Of a stretch of DNA of 64,000 nt, positions 10,524 to 22,792 are shown in pieces (positions within the stretch are counted from its first letter, which is position 1; each line of letters begins with the position of its first letter). The notes beneath the pieces were generated by a model. The model was not told where the DNA came from. It ran no database searches and worked only from the letters and a program-made list of their open reading frames with translations. The DNA comes from Schistocephalus solidus (taxonomy: Eukaryota; Platyhelminthes; Cestoda; Diphyllobothriidea; Diphyllobothriidae), in assembly GCA_017591395.1 (NCBI GenBank), contig WEDG01000375.1:239830-303829 (forward strand), given 5' to 3'. Made by a program: the position numbers and the translations under genes.

Positions 10524-11422
10524 ATGAGGCCAACCGGATCGCCGCTGCCAAGGCCAAAAAGAGCGGCACGAAAGTCACCAGCGCCCCGGACCAACACCGC
10601 CAATGCCCAGGCCCTGCCAACGTGCCCGCGCTGTCAACGCATCTTCCGCGCGCGAATCGGCCTGGTTGGACATCTTCGGACGCAATGCACAAACAATCCG
10701 ACAATTCCAATTTCTACGTCAAATTCTGCTAACCCTCCTTCGACTCTCCTACCCTCACTCCTGTCATCAATTCCATTGCTCCCACCATCACAGAGACCAC
10801 ATCCATCTACTCATCGCCTGTTACCCCCTACCACCGCAACCACCACCGCCTTCACTACCACCACCACCACCATCAGCGATGGGGAATCTCTCCTAAGCTG
10901 TACTCAATGCGACCGCACATTCACCTCACGAATCGGCCTGGTCGGTCACTTGCGAATACATCGTACAGAGACCGGTGAGCCAGTGCCTGAGCACCATCAC
11001 ACAGCAGAGGTCGTCGCCTCCACTGCCCTCACTGTCCTCGCGCATTCACTCATCGCATAGGCCTATTCGGTCACATGCGCATCCATAACAGCGGAATTAA
11101 CCACAATGCCGACAACACCGATACACCATGCACACCCTCCGCTCCTGCCATTCTTAGTGCCCCCTGCCACCCCCCACTACCAGCAATGACATCCTCCCAG
11201 CCTCTACCGATTTCTCCTGCCCACACTGAACCCGCAACTTCAACTCACGCATCGGCCTGGTCGGTCACCTGCGAATCCATCGCATGGGGCTGGTGAACCA
11301 GTGCCTGGGGCTCCGACATACAGTCGACGTGCCCGCCTTCACTGCCCTAACTGCTTTCGCACATTTACACACCGCATGGGCCTATTAGGACACATGCGCC
11401 TCCATGACAACCTCCGGTAAAC
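10524..11422 (+). pseudogene. C-terminal C2H2-like finger region of the RTE-like element
   Basis: Five repeats of the pattern C-x2-C-x12-H-x3/4-H/C share the core RIGLVGHLR. Finger 1 is CPRCQRIF...HLRTQC (about 10,625), with a final Cys. Finger 2 is CTQCDRTF...HLRIH (about 10,900). Finger 3 is CPHCPRAF...HMRIH (about 11,012). Finger 4 has its second Cys changed to TGA (about 11,218-11,281). Finger 5 is CPNCFRTF...HMRLH (about 11,340-11,405), followed by a TAA stop. Pro/Thr/Ser-rich linkers separate them. Such fingers may bind template RNA or target DNA. They are part of the LINE and should not be called a host zinc-finger gene. Confidence 0.8.
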
Positions 11423-11504
11423 CACCGTAGGCTAACCTACATCAGCGCACACTACCTACACCAATGCATCGACAACACTCTCACAATCACCATTTACCAC
11501 AGTA

Positions 11505-11866
11505 TATCACGGTTTCCTAGAAACCGTGGTTGAGAAGTCTGCCAATCTGACGCTTCCACCAGACCACGCCGTCGGCTCAGTGTATGTGCTGTGTGTGTCG
11601 AGTGGCTGACCAGTGAACTGGGGAGTCAGACGGCGATGGCTGCTCCATATCCCCTGAGTTTGTGAATCCTGGTGTGTGCGTTATGGGGGCCAGGTCGTGC
11701 TGTGGCGCGCGAAGACGGGTACGCCGATCCGTCAGTTAATGCGCCCACTCCCACATCAGGCAACTGGACTGGCTCGGACAGTGGTCTGATTGTGGGGTGG
11801 GGGAGAGAGTGAGGTCGAGAGCTCAGCGTATTTTCCTCACTATAAACAATCTGACGCGCTTGAAAC
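11505..11866 (+). repeat. GC-rich 3' repeat, copy 1
   Basis: Starts ATCACGGTTTCCTAGAAACCGTGG and contains GAGTGGCTGACC, GGGAGTCAGAC and GGGGGAGAGAGTG. It is a diverged direct copy of 11,867-12,286 with the landmarks in the same order. It is not obviously coding. Confidence 0.6.
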
Positions 11867-12286
11867 TATCACGGTGCGCTAAAAGCCGTGGCTTGGAAGG
11901 TTGCCAACTGACGGGATAACTCGGACCGCGTGGTCAGCCCAATGTGTGTTTTGTGTGGAGTGGCTGACTGGCGGACTGAGAGTCAGGCTGCAATGGCTCC
12001 TTCTTAATGTGGCCTTTATGGCACTCCCACTCCGTGGGATCCGAGCCAGGTGTGGTGGCACGCCCAGGGGCGGCTTAGGCCGCGCCAGCCACCTGCGCCC
12101 TCTCCCATCTCCGGTCTTCTTGACTCTGTCTTGACACCGGACTCAGGTGGGGGAGGAGGAGAGAGTGCGGTAGCTGCAGCGCAAGGCTACTATCACTTAA
12201 AACTAATTCACGCGCAAGTCACCGTCCCTGCACCACCTGGTGTGGAGCATACGGTGGACCTCGTCGAAATCGACGGTCGAACTGCC
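11867..12286 (+). repeat. GC-rich 3' repeat, copy 2
   Basis: Starts ATCACGGTGCGCTAAAAGCC and carries the same landmarks as copy 1: GAGTGGCTGACTG, GAGAGTCAGGCTGCAATGGCTCC, then GGGGGAGGAGGAGAGAGTG. It ends directly at the candidate target-site duplication. It is either the LINE 3' end in duplicate or a non-autonomous partner. Confidence 0.6.
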
Positions 12287-12298
12287 ACGTAGTTTGTG
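12287..12298 (+). repeat. Candidate target-site duplication, right
   Basis: Exact 12-base match to 6,881-6,892. Confidence 0.5.
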
Positions 12299-12412
12299 AC
12301 CACTGACAGGAGATGCAGGTGACACTCTACAAGGGAAAACATATTGAAACATTTATCATAAATCCATTTTTCGTAACCAATTATTGTCTAATCTTTCTCA
12401 CTTGTTTTGTAG

Positions 12413-12590
12413 CTGATAAGCTGGACGCACTTGGCAGTATTCAATATCTTACTCTAGATGGCAAAATTCGCAGAACGCAACAATGGTCAAATTTCGTGTT
12501 ATACGGTTTCTTGGAAAGTGGAACTCAGGGTGTCTTCTTAGGAGGTGTCGCAAATCCAAACTTCGAAAAAGGATTTTTAAATCGCCTCGG
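12413..12590 (+). CDS. Internal exon of an unrecognised protein-coding gene
   Basis: A pyrimidine-rich tract ending in TTTGTAG precedes the exon and a GTAGGT donor follows, giving 178 nt. The frame begins after two bases of a split codon: DKLDALGSIQYLTLDGK at the N-terminal side, then FVLYGFLESGTQGVFLGG and NFEKGFLNRLG at the end. The peptide has balanced, globular composition, the open frame fits both splice sites, and codon use looks coding, unlike everything around it. I do not recognise the family. The RTE-like insertion ends only about 115 bp upstream, so it probably lies in the preceding intron. No certain partner exon is found in the window. Confidence 0.6.
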
Positions 12591-14241
12591 GTAGGTAATT
12601 TAACTGAAATTCTCAGTATATTTTTGAGTAAAGGTTGGCCTACGTAATCGCTTACTTTTCACTGAGTTTAAGCTGAAATAATATTGTGAATTTGTTAAAA
12701 TAAAAGGAACAATTTATGATCAACACTTGAGTTAAACCTCAATGATGCACTCATTTATCGTGAACAGATGGAAAATAGAGAGCAGGTTTTCGTCTAAATT
12801 TCAAATTTTTACTCTAATATCCTTCCATATGAACAGTTTAATAAGTATTCCGTCAAAATAGTCTACTTTCTTTCCCTGTATATGATCTCTCAAAGAAAAC
12901 AAGAAAATATTAGGCCTTTGATGCGCGTGGTCTTGCATAACAACAGATAAATTATTATCTTTGTTTAGGGATAATCTACCTTGAAGCTTAATGATAGGAT
13001 TCCATTTTTGATAAATGTAAGCCTACAACTGATATTTACGGTTAATTTGTAGTAGGTTTAGGGTTACATTTAGGACGTAGGTATACCTATCTCGCGTGGA
13101 ATACGGGACATGACATGAGGAAGCCATTTGTAGATCTACAACCAACCTAGGTACCTTCTCAACATGGAAGACGAAACACTCAAATCCGGTAAATTTTGAT
13201 CAGGTTTGGTGTGATCGCGTGTAGAAAAACCAACAAATGCTAAAGTCCGCGTTCTTTGATGACAAGTATTGTGCACAAACGTCTGTCCTGCATACACTTG
13301 CACTGACGGTGCCAATCACCCTTCAATTTCCATATGATGATGGTAAGCCTGTTCATCAACTTTTTCAGTCACCGGTTACATAATAAATAGGAGGCGACTC
13401 GCTAACCTAACGTCATTACCTGTGACTCGGATGGTTTTGGTTGTCCAGGCACACGATCTTTAAGGGATTGAAAATTAACTGTGACTTCCTGTTATTGTAA
13501 GCCACTCTAGGTCAGTTCTTACCAAATTCATACTAACCCACATTTTAACCCGTATTAACATCACAAGCACTCATGTGGAAGCATTTAATTAACAAACCAT
13601 CACAGAAATGTAGATGGGAGCTGTCTGATATCAAGAAATGCCCACTTATGCACCTAGGTTTTAAGGTGACACATAAAGGTCTTAAGCCAATTCGTTACCC
13701 AGAAGCAAATTGTACGTGTGTGTAAATGACCACACCCACCGCCCGACATTCAGCAATAAAACCAGAAACATCACGAACATTTTTCTGTAGTGCGCGCATT
13801 TCATTGTTGTTCCATTCTCTCTGCATTTACGTCTCATCTTAATAAAAGAGCAATACATATCGTACACTTAATGCATGGTGAAAGTCGCTGCAGTTAGAAA
13901 TTAAGCAGCAGACGACAGTCGAGTCGCGTAACAGACCCAATAGATCTGATCGATTCGCCATGAGGTCAAGGATCTAAATAAATGGATTTTACGAAAATAG
14001 AATTCCATAAAGTTCAGCCTGCTAAGTTGAATGAATAAAGCTACCTTTTTTACTAATCACTACACAGGGAGGCAAAGAATAGATCTTTCAAGAAGCAGTA
14101 GACTTGTTATTAGAAATAACATTTGGCAGCATATGGAAAAGCCAGAAACTCAAGACACGAATAAATATTGTAAAGAATGAATGTTGGTAGTATGCTCCGT
14201 CCATGCCACGCATTTTTGCTACGTTGCATATGTATTGTCAG

Positions 14242-14377
14242 TTCAGACAACAAGCTTACAGTAATCCTTCCCCCACTTCGTGAATGCCTATTCGTGGATG
14301 GAATAATACGCTGGTTGTCTCAAAATATGAACTTTGAAAATCTTGATATGTCTTGGCTTTTTATTTTACATTTTTGA
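14242..14377 (+). CDS. Weak candidate terminal exon
   Basis: An acceptor-like TATTGTCAG precedes an open stretch including LPPLRECLFVDGIIRWLS and ending at a TGA stop, followed within about 60 bp by an AATAAA-like signal (near 14,432). No family is recognised, and the evidence is only frame plus acceptor. Confidence 0.15.
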
Positions 14378-14838
14378 TGGACTTGTGTACAGAGTTAAAG
14401 GCATAACGAATTTTTATATAGGTTTTGAAAAATAAATAAGGATTAAAATGTTGGGAAAGGTTTTTTAGGCATAAAATGTACATCAAATATTTTTGAAAGT
14501 TATTAGTTTAATAAAATGTTGGTTCATGAACCTCGCGGAATCGAGCAAGAATACTTCCACACAGGTGAGGGTAAAGGGCTTCCTAGTCTTTGTTGACAAC
14601 CTACTTCATGGGATCTGTGACTTATTAGTGATCGGTAAAGACCCTAAAACTGCTGTTTGTTTCTGGATTTTTTTAAAGTGTTGATACATGTGCTTTGGGC
14701 CTTAAAGGTTTCTCAAATCCCTTATTTTTCATGCCACTCTATTGACTGAATTTGCCTCAATCAAGGACCTGGGTTTAAGATACACTTATACGTTAGATCT
14801 CTCGCCTCAAGCCGATAGAACTACGACCACAGCTGCCC

Positions 14839-14983
14839 AAAGTTTTGGGTCTATTTCTTATAATTTCTACCAACCAAAAATAAAAGTAAGCTTCTGTTGA
14901 AAGTTTGAAAGTTGAAAGTTTTGGGTCTATTTCTTATAATTTCTACCAACCTTAAATAAAAGTAAGCTTCTGTTGAAAGTTTG
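14839..14983 (+). repeat. 76-bp tandem duplication
   Basis: Copy 1 is 14,839-14,914 and copy 2 is 14,915-14,983. Each begins AAAGTTTTGGGTCTATTTC and ends with TTCTGTTGAAAGTTTG. They differ at only a few bases, so the duplication is recent. Confidence 0.9.
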
Positions 14984-17900
14984 TTCTTTCCTTACCTGCA
15001 TATTACTGCCCATACTTTGGTTTAAATAACGTGTCTATCCGTTCTGAACATGTTATATACTCAAAGACATTTTATTCATAAACTCTTACTCCGAAACTTT
15101 AAAATAACTCCTAATTGTATGAATAACACACTGGTAATCTTGAACCCTATGACTTAGGAGATAGAGTGCTGGTTCTTAGCTCCATTTTCATCTTAATAAT
15201 AATAATTTAAATCTTCCCGAATTTCAGCTTTTACTACCATTAGTCGCCCGTAAAACTTATGTAATTCTTCACTTGCTACATTCCCCAATTCTAAACGCTT
15301 GCTTGCCTTTGATTTCAGGTATTAATTTCGTTGAAATAACCCGCCAATCGATATGAGACTGGCAAATAGTCTTACAGCTTGCCAGGAAAGACTGTAGCAT
15401 TTCAGCACCACAATGGCCAGGCGGACGTGGCTGAACCTCCAACAGTGCCGAGGAAAGTGTCAATGAGTCTTCTCCTGTGTTGTCGGACATTGTTCCACCG
15501 GCACTCTCGACAGAGCCGTGTCCATACCTTTAGGTTTCTCTGTATCTCAGGCTGGTCGGAAATCATTTTTTGGTACTCCAACCCATCATGCTATATGTTG
15601 TGGAGGGAGGATAAAAAAGGTTACTGCGAAGGGACAGTGGCAACATGGTTGGTGTGAAGTGTTACAGACGTCGCATATGATGTTTTTGTTCCACTAGTCT
15701 GTTGCAGGTGCTTGTGCTGGAGTTTTAGCATCAGAGGAGTGTATTTTGTGGGGTCGCACTAGAGGCAACTATCAGTCCGCAGATAAAACGCGTATGTCTG
15801 ATCGTTGACAGACTACCACCTTATGAAACGCGAAGTACGTCATCATGTGTTATGTGAAGATAAATAATCAAGTAATAAACAATATGATCATTTAAACAGT
15901 GGTTCATAGTTTGGTAGCACCAATAGCAAACTGGCGGGTGGACAGAATGTGATCAGGTTATATCCTAACCACAACAGTTTCACTGGCACATTTACTTGAT
16001 TTTATAATTAATTCACATATATGTTTATGTATTTTAGGGGTACATGCATTGCCCTTGATAACCCTATTTATGTGAAGCCAAGATGATAAATGCAAGTATA
16101 TACAGAAAGCATACAATATAGGCATATGTTTGGTTTTCGGAAACGTTTTTCCTCCAAATGTGTAACACTAATTCATATCATTAAATAAAGCTCTTTTTTC
16201 CTGATAGAATTCTGTTGCGAGGGTTGCTAGTTATTAAAATCAAGCAAGTTAGCTACCGTATGAGCACAGTCAGGGAATCCGACGTCGCTATTTCGCTTGA
16301 GAGTGAGTGCCATGGTCAAAAGACCCGCGGTCTGAAAAAAATTTCGTTGAACTGGGCGCATGCTTTCGCGTTTCACGTTGCATGGATGATCGCGCAGGTG
16401 AATCATAATTGTAAAAGCAAAGAGATTTTTGGATTTCAGCGAACAGGCATGTCCGTAGATACGGCGGAATCTGGATAACAGGGCACTTTTCGTATGTCTA
16501 TAGAATAGATGAAACAAAGTAAGCTTGATAAATCTTTTTGGATATGACAGGATCCTAAGACATTCCGAGGCCGTTATTAACATGTTTTGCTAGAACGCTT
16601 GTCTATGAAAGTGTAATTTTCCACTTCACGCCACTGCGGAAATTCTATCTCGTCTTCTTATCATGCTAAGCTCTTTATGCAGTGCTTGTGATCAAATGGG
16701 CACTAACTGTGCAATTCACACGATAAAAAACAACACCAGAGTCAGCCCACAGTATCTATGCAGGCTGAATGGGATTTAAAAAATGCTAGATTATGGAAAG
16801 TTGGAAAACTTCATGCCCTAAGCATGTAGTAGTACAGCCAAGTATAGATAATAGGCCTGAAAGGAGTGCCGTGATATCACGGATGTACTATAGCTTATTT
16901 CCTGAGAGTAGACGTTAAGATAGGTCGGAAGAACGTGTGCAGATCACATGGGCTATATTCATACCGTTAATACACACGAACGCCCAGTATAGAGAGTCCT
17001 TCTCTAATTGTATTACAGAGGCAGTAATAGTGGATACTAGACTATATACCTTGGCATCATACGGAAAATACGGAAATTCAGTGAGACCACAGATAATGTG
17101 AAATCGGAAGTTTTGTGCTATGATTCCTTTAGACTCCAGGTGCTCAAACCTCTGTGAAACTTTGGTCAATAAAGCCCTCAGAATAGTTCTCAAAAACTAC
17201 TATTGCACGCCTGCAGTAATTGGTCGAGCACAGTTTAAAGCAAATTCATAAAAGTTGTTATCGATGAAGAGTGATTACTTAAGTGGTGATGCCAGCTTTA
17301 TTATATTGGGGCATAACTATCAGAAATCATAACCATAGTTATTTATACTTGCAGCTATAGCAGGTGTACCTAATGCTTGCACAAATTTTCGACCCCGGTT
17401 CATAATGCACATGCCTCCTTAACGTTACGTGAATTAGGATTGCTATTTACACTCCTCACCCATGTGTTCCCTGACCGTTTTACATTAAAGCCTATGGCAC
17501 TTACCAAACCGTTTGTTTCACCATATATTAAGGAAATTTTAATTTTCTTCCCTATGCCGCTTTTCTAAGACTTACGAGTCTTAGCCACGACAACGTTATA
17601 CTGATCCAGTCTTATCGATCTTAGATTAAGTTGGAACCATGCACATGTTAACCCACAACATCACGTACATGCAGAGTTTGGCATAAATTAGTGTACATAA
17701 CCACCCTGAACTCTTGTCATTAATCGAAGAAATCATATAACTCCACGAAGCTCCGTCTGCTGTGCATTAGCTCGCATGTCTACTCACTGCGCCCTGCACT
17801 AATAACAAACACGAATACTTCAGTTATCTGTGTATGTTGGACGGCTCAGTACAAATTATAATCCGTAAGTAGGTTGCAAAGAAGGCATATAAGTGCAAAG

Positions 17901-20900
17901 CACATGAAATAGATACTAGCACATTACCATAAGGTGAATTATGTAATTCACAACATTTCACAAACATTGATCTCCGCCTAGTTTGCACAGATATTTCCAG
18001 GCTATAGGGATTTCCTTTTGACCGGCCACATAAGCGAACAGAGGGCATTCCTAACTATATCACGCAATAATTAAAGAAGGAATAATACTGGCAACTTAAA
18101 AATCTGCATTCACAGAACACGGAAAATGCGGAATGAATGTTATTTAAAGGCAATATGCGGAATAATGTATGTGTCTACAATTTCCTAATGCAAATGACAG
18201 ATCGGTCATCTATCGAAGAGTGAAAGATGCGTATTTATCTTCATTTCGAAACAATTATTGAAATTATTGAAAAATTACTACAGGCCACTGTAGCTAATAA
18301 ATTAGGGATGCCTGCATCGGGAAGAAATTCCCAATTGTATACTTAACAGAAAATATCTTTAACGTATTCGTTACGTTCAACGTGACTGTCAGTAACGTGG
18401 TTAAGTTGTTCAGTCCGTAAACACGGCATGTTTTTAAGGAAAACCTTGTTGGATAGAACAGAAAAATAGTTTATAAATTAATAACTGACGTTTAATTTTT
18501 TAAAAATAAAGTTTTTCAGTTGTTCGCTTTGCATTGTATTGTACAGAAGGTTAATTTTTATCATAGTAAAATATCCGTGTAAAACATCTGCCAAGTTTCC
18601 TGATCTACTTATCATTAGAAGAACGTACGTGTAAAATGCCCGCAAAATGGCGTAGACATTATCTCTCGTGAATTTGTTTACTTCCTGGTACGACAAGCTA
18701 ATCTCATACGTTTTATGAGAAAGGCTTCTGCATGAAAACTGCCTCTAAGTATTCAGAATGATAAACAATCTGAATTCTCTACTTATTAATTGTACATTCT
18801 TGATAAAATTTTCGCCTAAAAGAAAACGTGAGATTTTTCAATCATCAAAACCTAATATTCAAGTTCATGCTAAAAACGTTTTTGTAACTGATAAATCTAT
18901 TGCTAAAGGTTAAAGCACATTAAAATATACATCTGTATTTTGTGGTAAAGGTAAACGCTTTTTTCGAAACCTATATATGTTACTAACGTACTCACCACAG
19001 TGCAAGAAAATAAGAAATAAATACTACTGCAAAATATATTAATAATTATAAAATCTTTCGGGCGTATTGCAACAGACAATGCATCATTTTTGCGTATCAG
19101 TTGTAGACCAACGACAGAAGGTATCAACAACTGAAGGCAAGCATTTAGAGACTATATAGAAAATGGAGAATCAACAGAATTAATAAATTCGGATGAGATG
19201 ATTCGAACCGGTTAATAAGCAGCACACCTCCCATCTGTTGTAGAATAGCGATTTAGATGGATTATGTGAAACGATATGTTGTTGCAGCACGGGATGGATT
19301 TATATTCAAGTGCAGCAGGTTTAAAGGAAGGTGAGATCTAAGAAAAATGCTTGACGTTTTTGAGAATATCCGCCTTTCTAAAGGGAAAATAGAGAGTTAT
19401 TTTTGCATTTTTATGAGAATGAGAGTCAATGAATGTAAAAAAATTGAGATGTCCCATAAAACAGCAATTAAGTGTTAAAGGCTGTGTTGAGGTGTCTACG
19501 CATAGCATTAATTTATGAAAAAGTGAAATTTTTAGGACGAGCGGATTAAGTGCACGTTGACGGAACACTTATAAACCGAAGACAATGCAATGTCAGATTT
19601 TGGGAAAGTATGACACCAGAACATGGAAAGGTCTGATTAAGAACGCGCAGTATAGAAGCTGGCCGGCCCTGTGGGTATTATAGATGAATTAGTTGGTTAA
19701 CGGCAATATACTAATGAATTATGAGTGAAAGACATACGAGCGACTTCCAAATGAGCGATTTGGACAATTGCCGAAAATCTTACAAAAAATACAAAAATCC
19801 TACAAAAAAACATACAACCACCAGTTAAGACTACTAGAGCAGGCTGAAGTGAAAATTCCATAAAGGAAGATCTGTAGCTCACCGTGAAGTGTGGGACCAT
19901 ATTGACGAGATGCAGTACTGTCTTTGGTTTTATCTATACTCCATGATTCTAATGGAGCTAGGAAGGTAGTTCTCTCGCATGTAAACGAATCATCTCCGGT
20001 GCACCATCACATTGAAAAGAAATCTTACATTGAACATTTTGAACAGGAAGTTCAATGATTATTTGCAATGATTTTATGCAAATAAAAATCTAACGGAAGT
20101 TGATGGCGAATATGACCTAGAACCATGGAGTAAACTTGTTATGGTTAATACGTGCAGGATAGAAACCAGACTAAGAACGCGTGAGACCACTGTGTCGCTA
20201 ACTCAAAATTGTCGTATACTGAAGACTTCCGTTTGGCAGCTCAATTTTGTGGGCAGTCGAAGTCAAATTAAGTAGTAATTATGAAGCTAGTACGCGAAGG
20301 TGTTGCCCCAAATAGGAATTGACTGAAGTCTACGAAAGTGATGTAGAAGCACTAGAACCGTAAATCACATGTTGAATAGTAATACCGCAAATGGTAGAAA
20401 TAGAAAATTAAATCCCGTTTCTATAGCTAAATATGTTGTTAATTATATATAGTAAACGCAGGTGTTTTACTCAACCCATACTACCTTTATTTATAAAAAA
20501 TATCGACAAACCTATAGAGATTTTGTGATCTTTTTTGGAAAAATATACTCATTTTTTCTAATCGTTAATTACTTGGCAACGTGTTAGTACCAAAAGCGGT
20601 TTCTAGGGTCAGCAAAGAATACTTCAATTTGCGCCCTTTTCTCGGGCATTTGAAATGTTGGTTTTGTAACTTATGATTAAACGGTGATTTGAAATTACAC
20701 TGAAAGCTGCAGGAAAATCCTAACCATATGCTTAAGCATACCTTAACATTTTTTTTCTCATTTTAACTGTTTTCGATGTGGACACTGTATTTTGCGTCAT
20801 AATTATTTAACGGTTTAAAGAGCAATCAGTAAAACCTGTTAACTCTGACAGAAAAAATTTGATTTGATATACAGTTAACGACATTAATAAACTTCCTGTG

Positions 20901-21409
20901 GATCTGCGAGTTTCATAGGTTAAATTTACTCCTCTTCAAAACTGTACTGTTTAATTAAACACTGGGATACAAAGCTTCGTTATATTTAATTGACGGTCTT
21001 GCGGAGGATTAAACGCGACTGAAGTTGTATTTACTTTTCGCGAGGCAGCAGCCAGGGAATTCAACCCCAGTCGCTCTTAACCCTGTTGTAAGCCTACCTT
21101 TAATTTTTGCAAAACCATAAGTTGAAAATCACCATGATATTTAGGATTGGTGAGTTTACGTAAATGTAAACTGGATAAATTTAACAATGAACCTCTGCAA
21201 GTTCGTACAACCCTTCGAAATCAAGCACAACTTCAACAGTCCATCCTATTAAGTGTCTCGACAGGCCTTTAATTATTATCACCATGCTTAAGATTCTGCA
21301 GAACAGCGCATGCCCGTAGATGTCAACTTGAATAAATATCCAGCCAACTGAATTCGGCACGTCTCAATAATTTTAAAAATATAACAATTTTCCTCTATGC
21401 CTCCAACAG

Positions 21410-21578
21410 ATGCTATTTTCAAAACGACTGCACTTGCACGAATTCAGGTCTCTGTATCTCGTTTGTGACAAGATGTGTATGGAAAGTTTTACAAATACAA
21501 AATTAGGAAGGCTTGTCTTCCTGACTGACAAGGGAAAAGTGCAGCAATTATTTTCTCTGCTAAACATAACCAGAGGAG
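21410..21578 (+). CDS. Candidate exon, unrecognised
   Basis: A good acceptor (TTTTCCTCTATGCCTCCAACAG) precedes ATG and an open stretch containing HEFRSLYLVCDKMCMES, then LGRLVFLTDKGKVQQLFSLL. A GT donor follows at 21,579. The peptide looks globular. It could be an exon of the same gene as 12,413-12,590 or an isolated chance frame. Nothing else supports it. Confidence 0.3.
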
Positions 21579-22463
21579 GTTTGCCAGAAAAACTTTATGG
21601 CGGCAATTTTAACCTATCCTTTTAGACGGTTTTCATACAAAATATGGGCAGGCACAGTGACATATGTTAGCAGACAACTTTTAAATTGATCAACGTATCC
21701 GGAAAATTGTTAAAAAATGAAAAATAAGCTGTTGTTCGTAAGACGTACACGCCCTGTGTTGCAAATATCAAGCAATGTCTCTCCAAAAATTAACTGTGTG
21801 TTATTTGCATATCAAAAGTACCACTAAAAGTCCTTTGATTCTTATCAGCGATATGAGGTTCTCTTACTGTATCATTAAGTTGGTTCTAATAAAAGAGGAT
21901 TCCGTGAAGCAGAGCTCATAGCTGTATCGAATATTGTATATGGTTAACGTTTTTACACCACGAGTGAACATGGTATATAACCTCGGAATCGATCAGCGTC
22001 CTTGAGGCAAAATGGTTGCAATATTGATAGAACGTGGCTACTATGAAACTACAAGCGATTTGGCTCACTTATTCTGGCTTCGCTATAAACGCTGGACCAT
22101 GATAAAATATACTGGATAAAATTTTCCACAGTTCCCTTCAAAGAACCGAATTTCATATAAAATAATAATTTGGCATTATTAGAGTATAGGTAGAACCTAG
22201 GATGCAAGAAACGAAGGATGTTAATTTACACTAACCGTTATGGAGAGCTCAGCGGCCACGATTAATGGAAGTAATAAACAAGTAGCACTATGCCCGTTTG
22301 CAGGAGAACCTGATAATGTAGGACGCTGGGCTGACATTGTGCTCAAACAAGCGTTTTAATGAGAACAGACATAAAAATATATCTCCTCCCGTGTTTGAAA
22401 ACTTATGCCATTGCCTAAACTCAACCAACCGGGAAAATCAAATGAAATCGAGAGTAGCACACG

Positions 22464-22527
22464 TATACTTTATAACTTTATACTTTATAACTTTATACTT
22501 TATACTTTATAACTTTATATACTTATA
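22464..22527. repeat. AT-rich minisatellite (ACTTTATA-type)
   Basis: About seven imperfect copies of TATACTTTATAACTT-like units in a row. Confidence 0.85.
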
Positions 22528-22792
22528 ACCGCAGATAGATATAATGTTTGTTAAAATAAAATAATTATTGATATAAAAAAGAGATAGAAACACACAGCAA
22601 GGTGTATACGCGGTGCGTCATTTACTATAATCATCAATGAACTTCATATTTCATTCCACAGACCACGTTTTTCCTAGTCAGCGCAAGGTTTTGAGTCGGA
22701 ATGCCTTATACATATTGTCTTAAACTGAATTAAAGGCTAATTAAGGCACAAGCATTTGCAAATCAATAAAAGAGGTTGCGGATTTATAGCTA

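Larger units (their letters stand above)
6893..12286 (+). mobile_element. RTE-like non-LTR retrotransposon with finger domain and repeated 3' tail
   Basis: In order: a GC-rich 5' leader (6,893-7,480), an endonuclease/exonuclease/phosphatase domain (from 7,481), a reverse transcriptase (about 8,301-10,480), five C2H2-like fingers (10,524-11,422), then two diverged copies of a GC-rich repeat (11,505-12,286). The composition is much more GC-rich than the flanks. The polyprotein is broken by at least seven small frameshifts, so this is a dead or badly sequenced copy, yet it appears nearly full length. The endonuclease is of the type found in proteins annotated as craniofacial development protein 2, which is BovB/RTE-derived. 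Proteins of this layout are, from memory, abundant in tapeworm annotations. Whether the 3' repeats belong to the LINE or are a separate element is unsettled. Confidence 0.8.
12600..22790. other. AT-rich DNA, probably intronic or intergenic
   Basis: About 10 kb with no recognised gene or element apart from the small repeats at 14,839 and 22,464 and two weak exon candidates (14,242-14,377 and 21,410-21,578). Open frames at 15,379-15,657 (+) and 16,227-16,583 (-) are 92-118 codons long but resemble nothing I know and have no supporting splice signals. A tRNA-like T-loop on the minus strand is visible near 19,193-19,245. Confidence 0.4.

Noticed and set aside
10524..11422. A host zinc-finger transcription factor gene.
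   Set aside because: The fingers follow the LINE reverse transcriptase without a gap and share its composition and decay.
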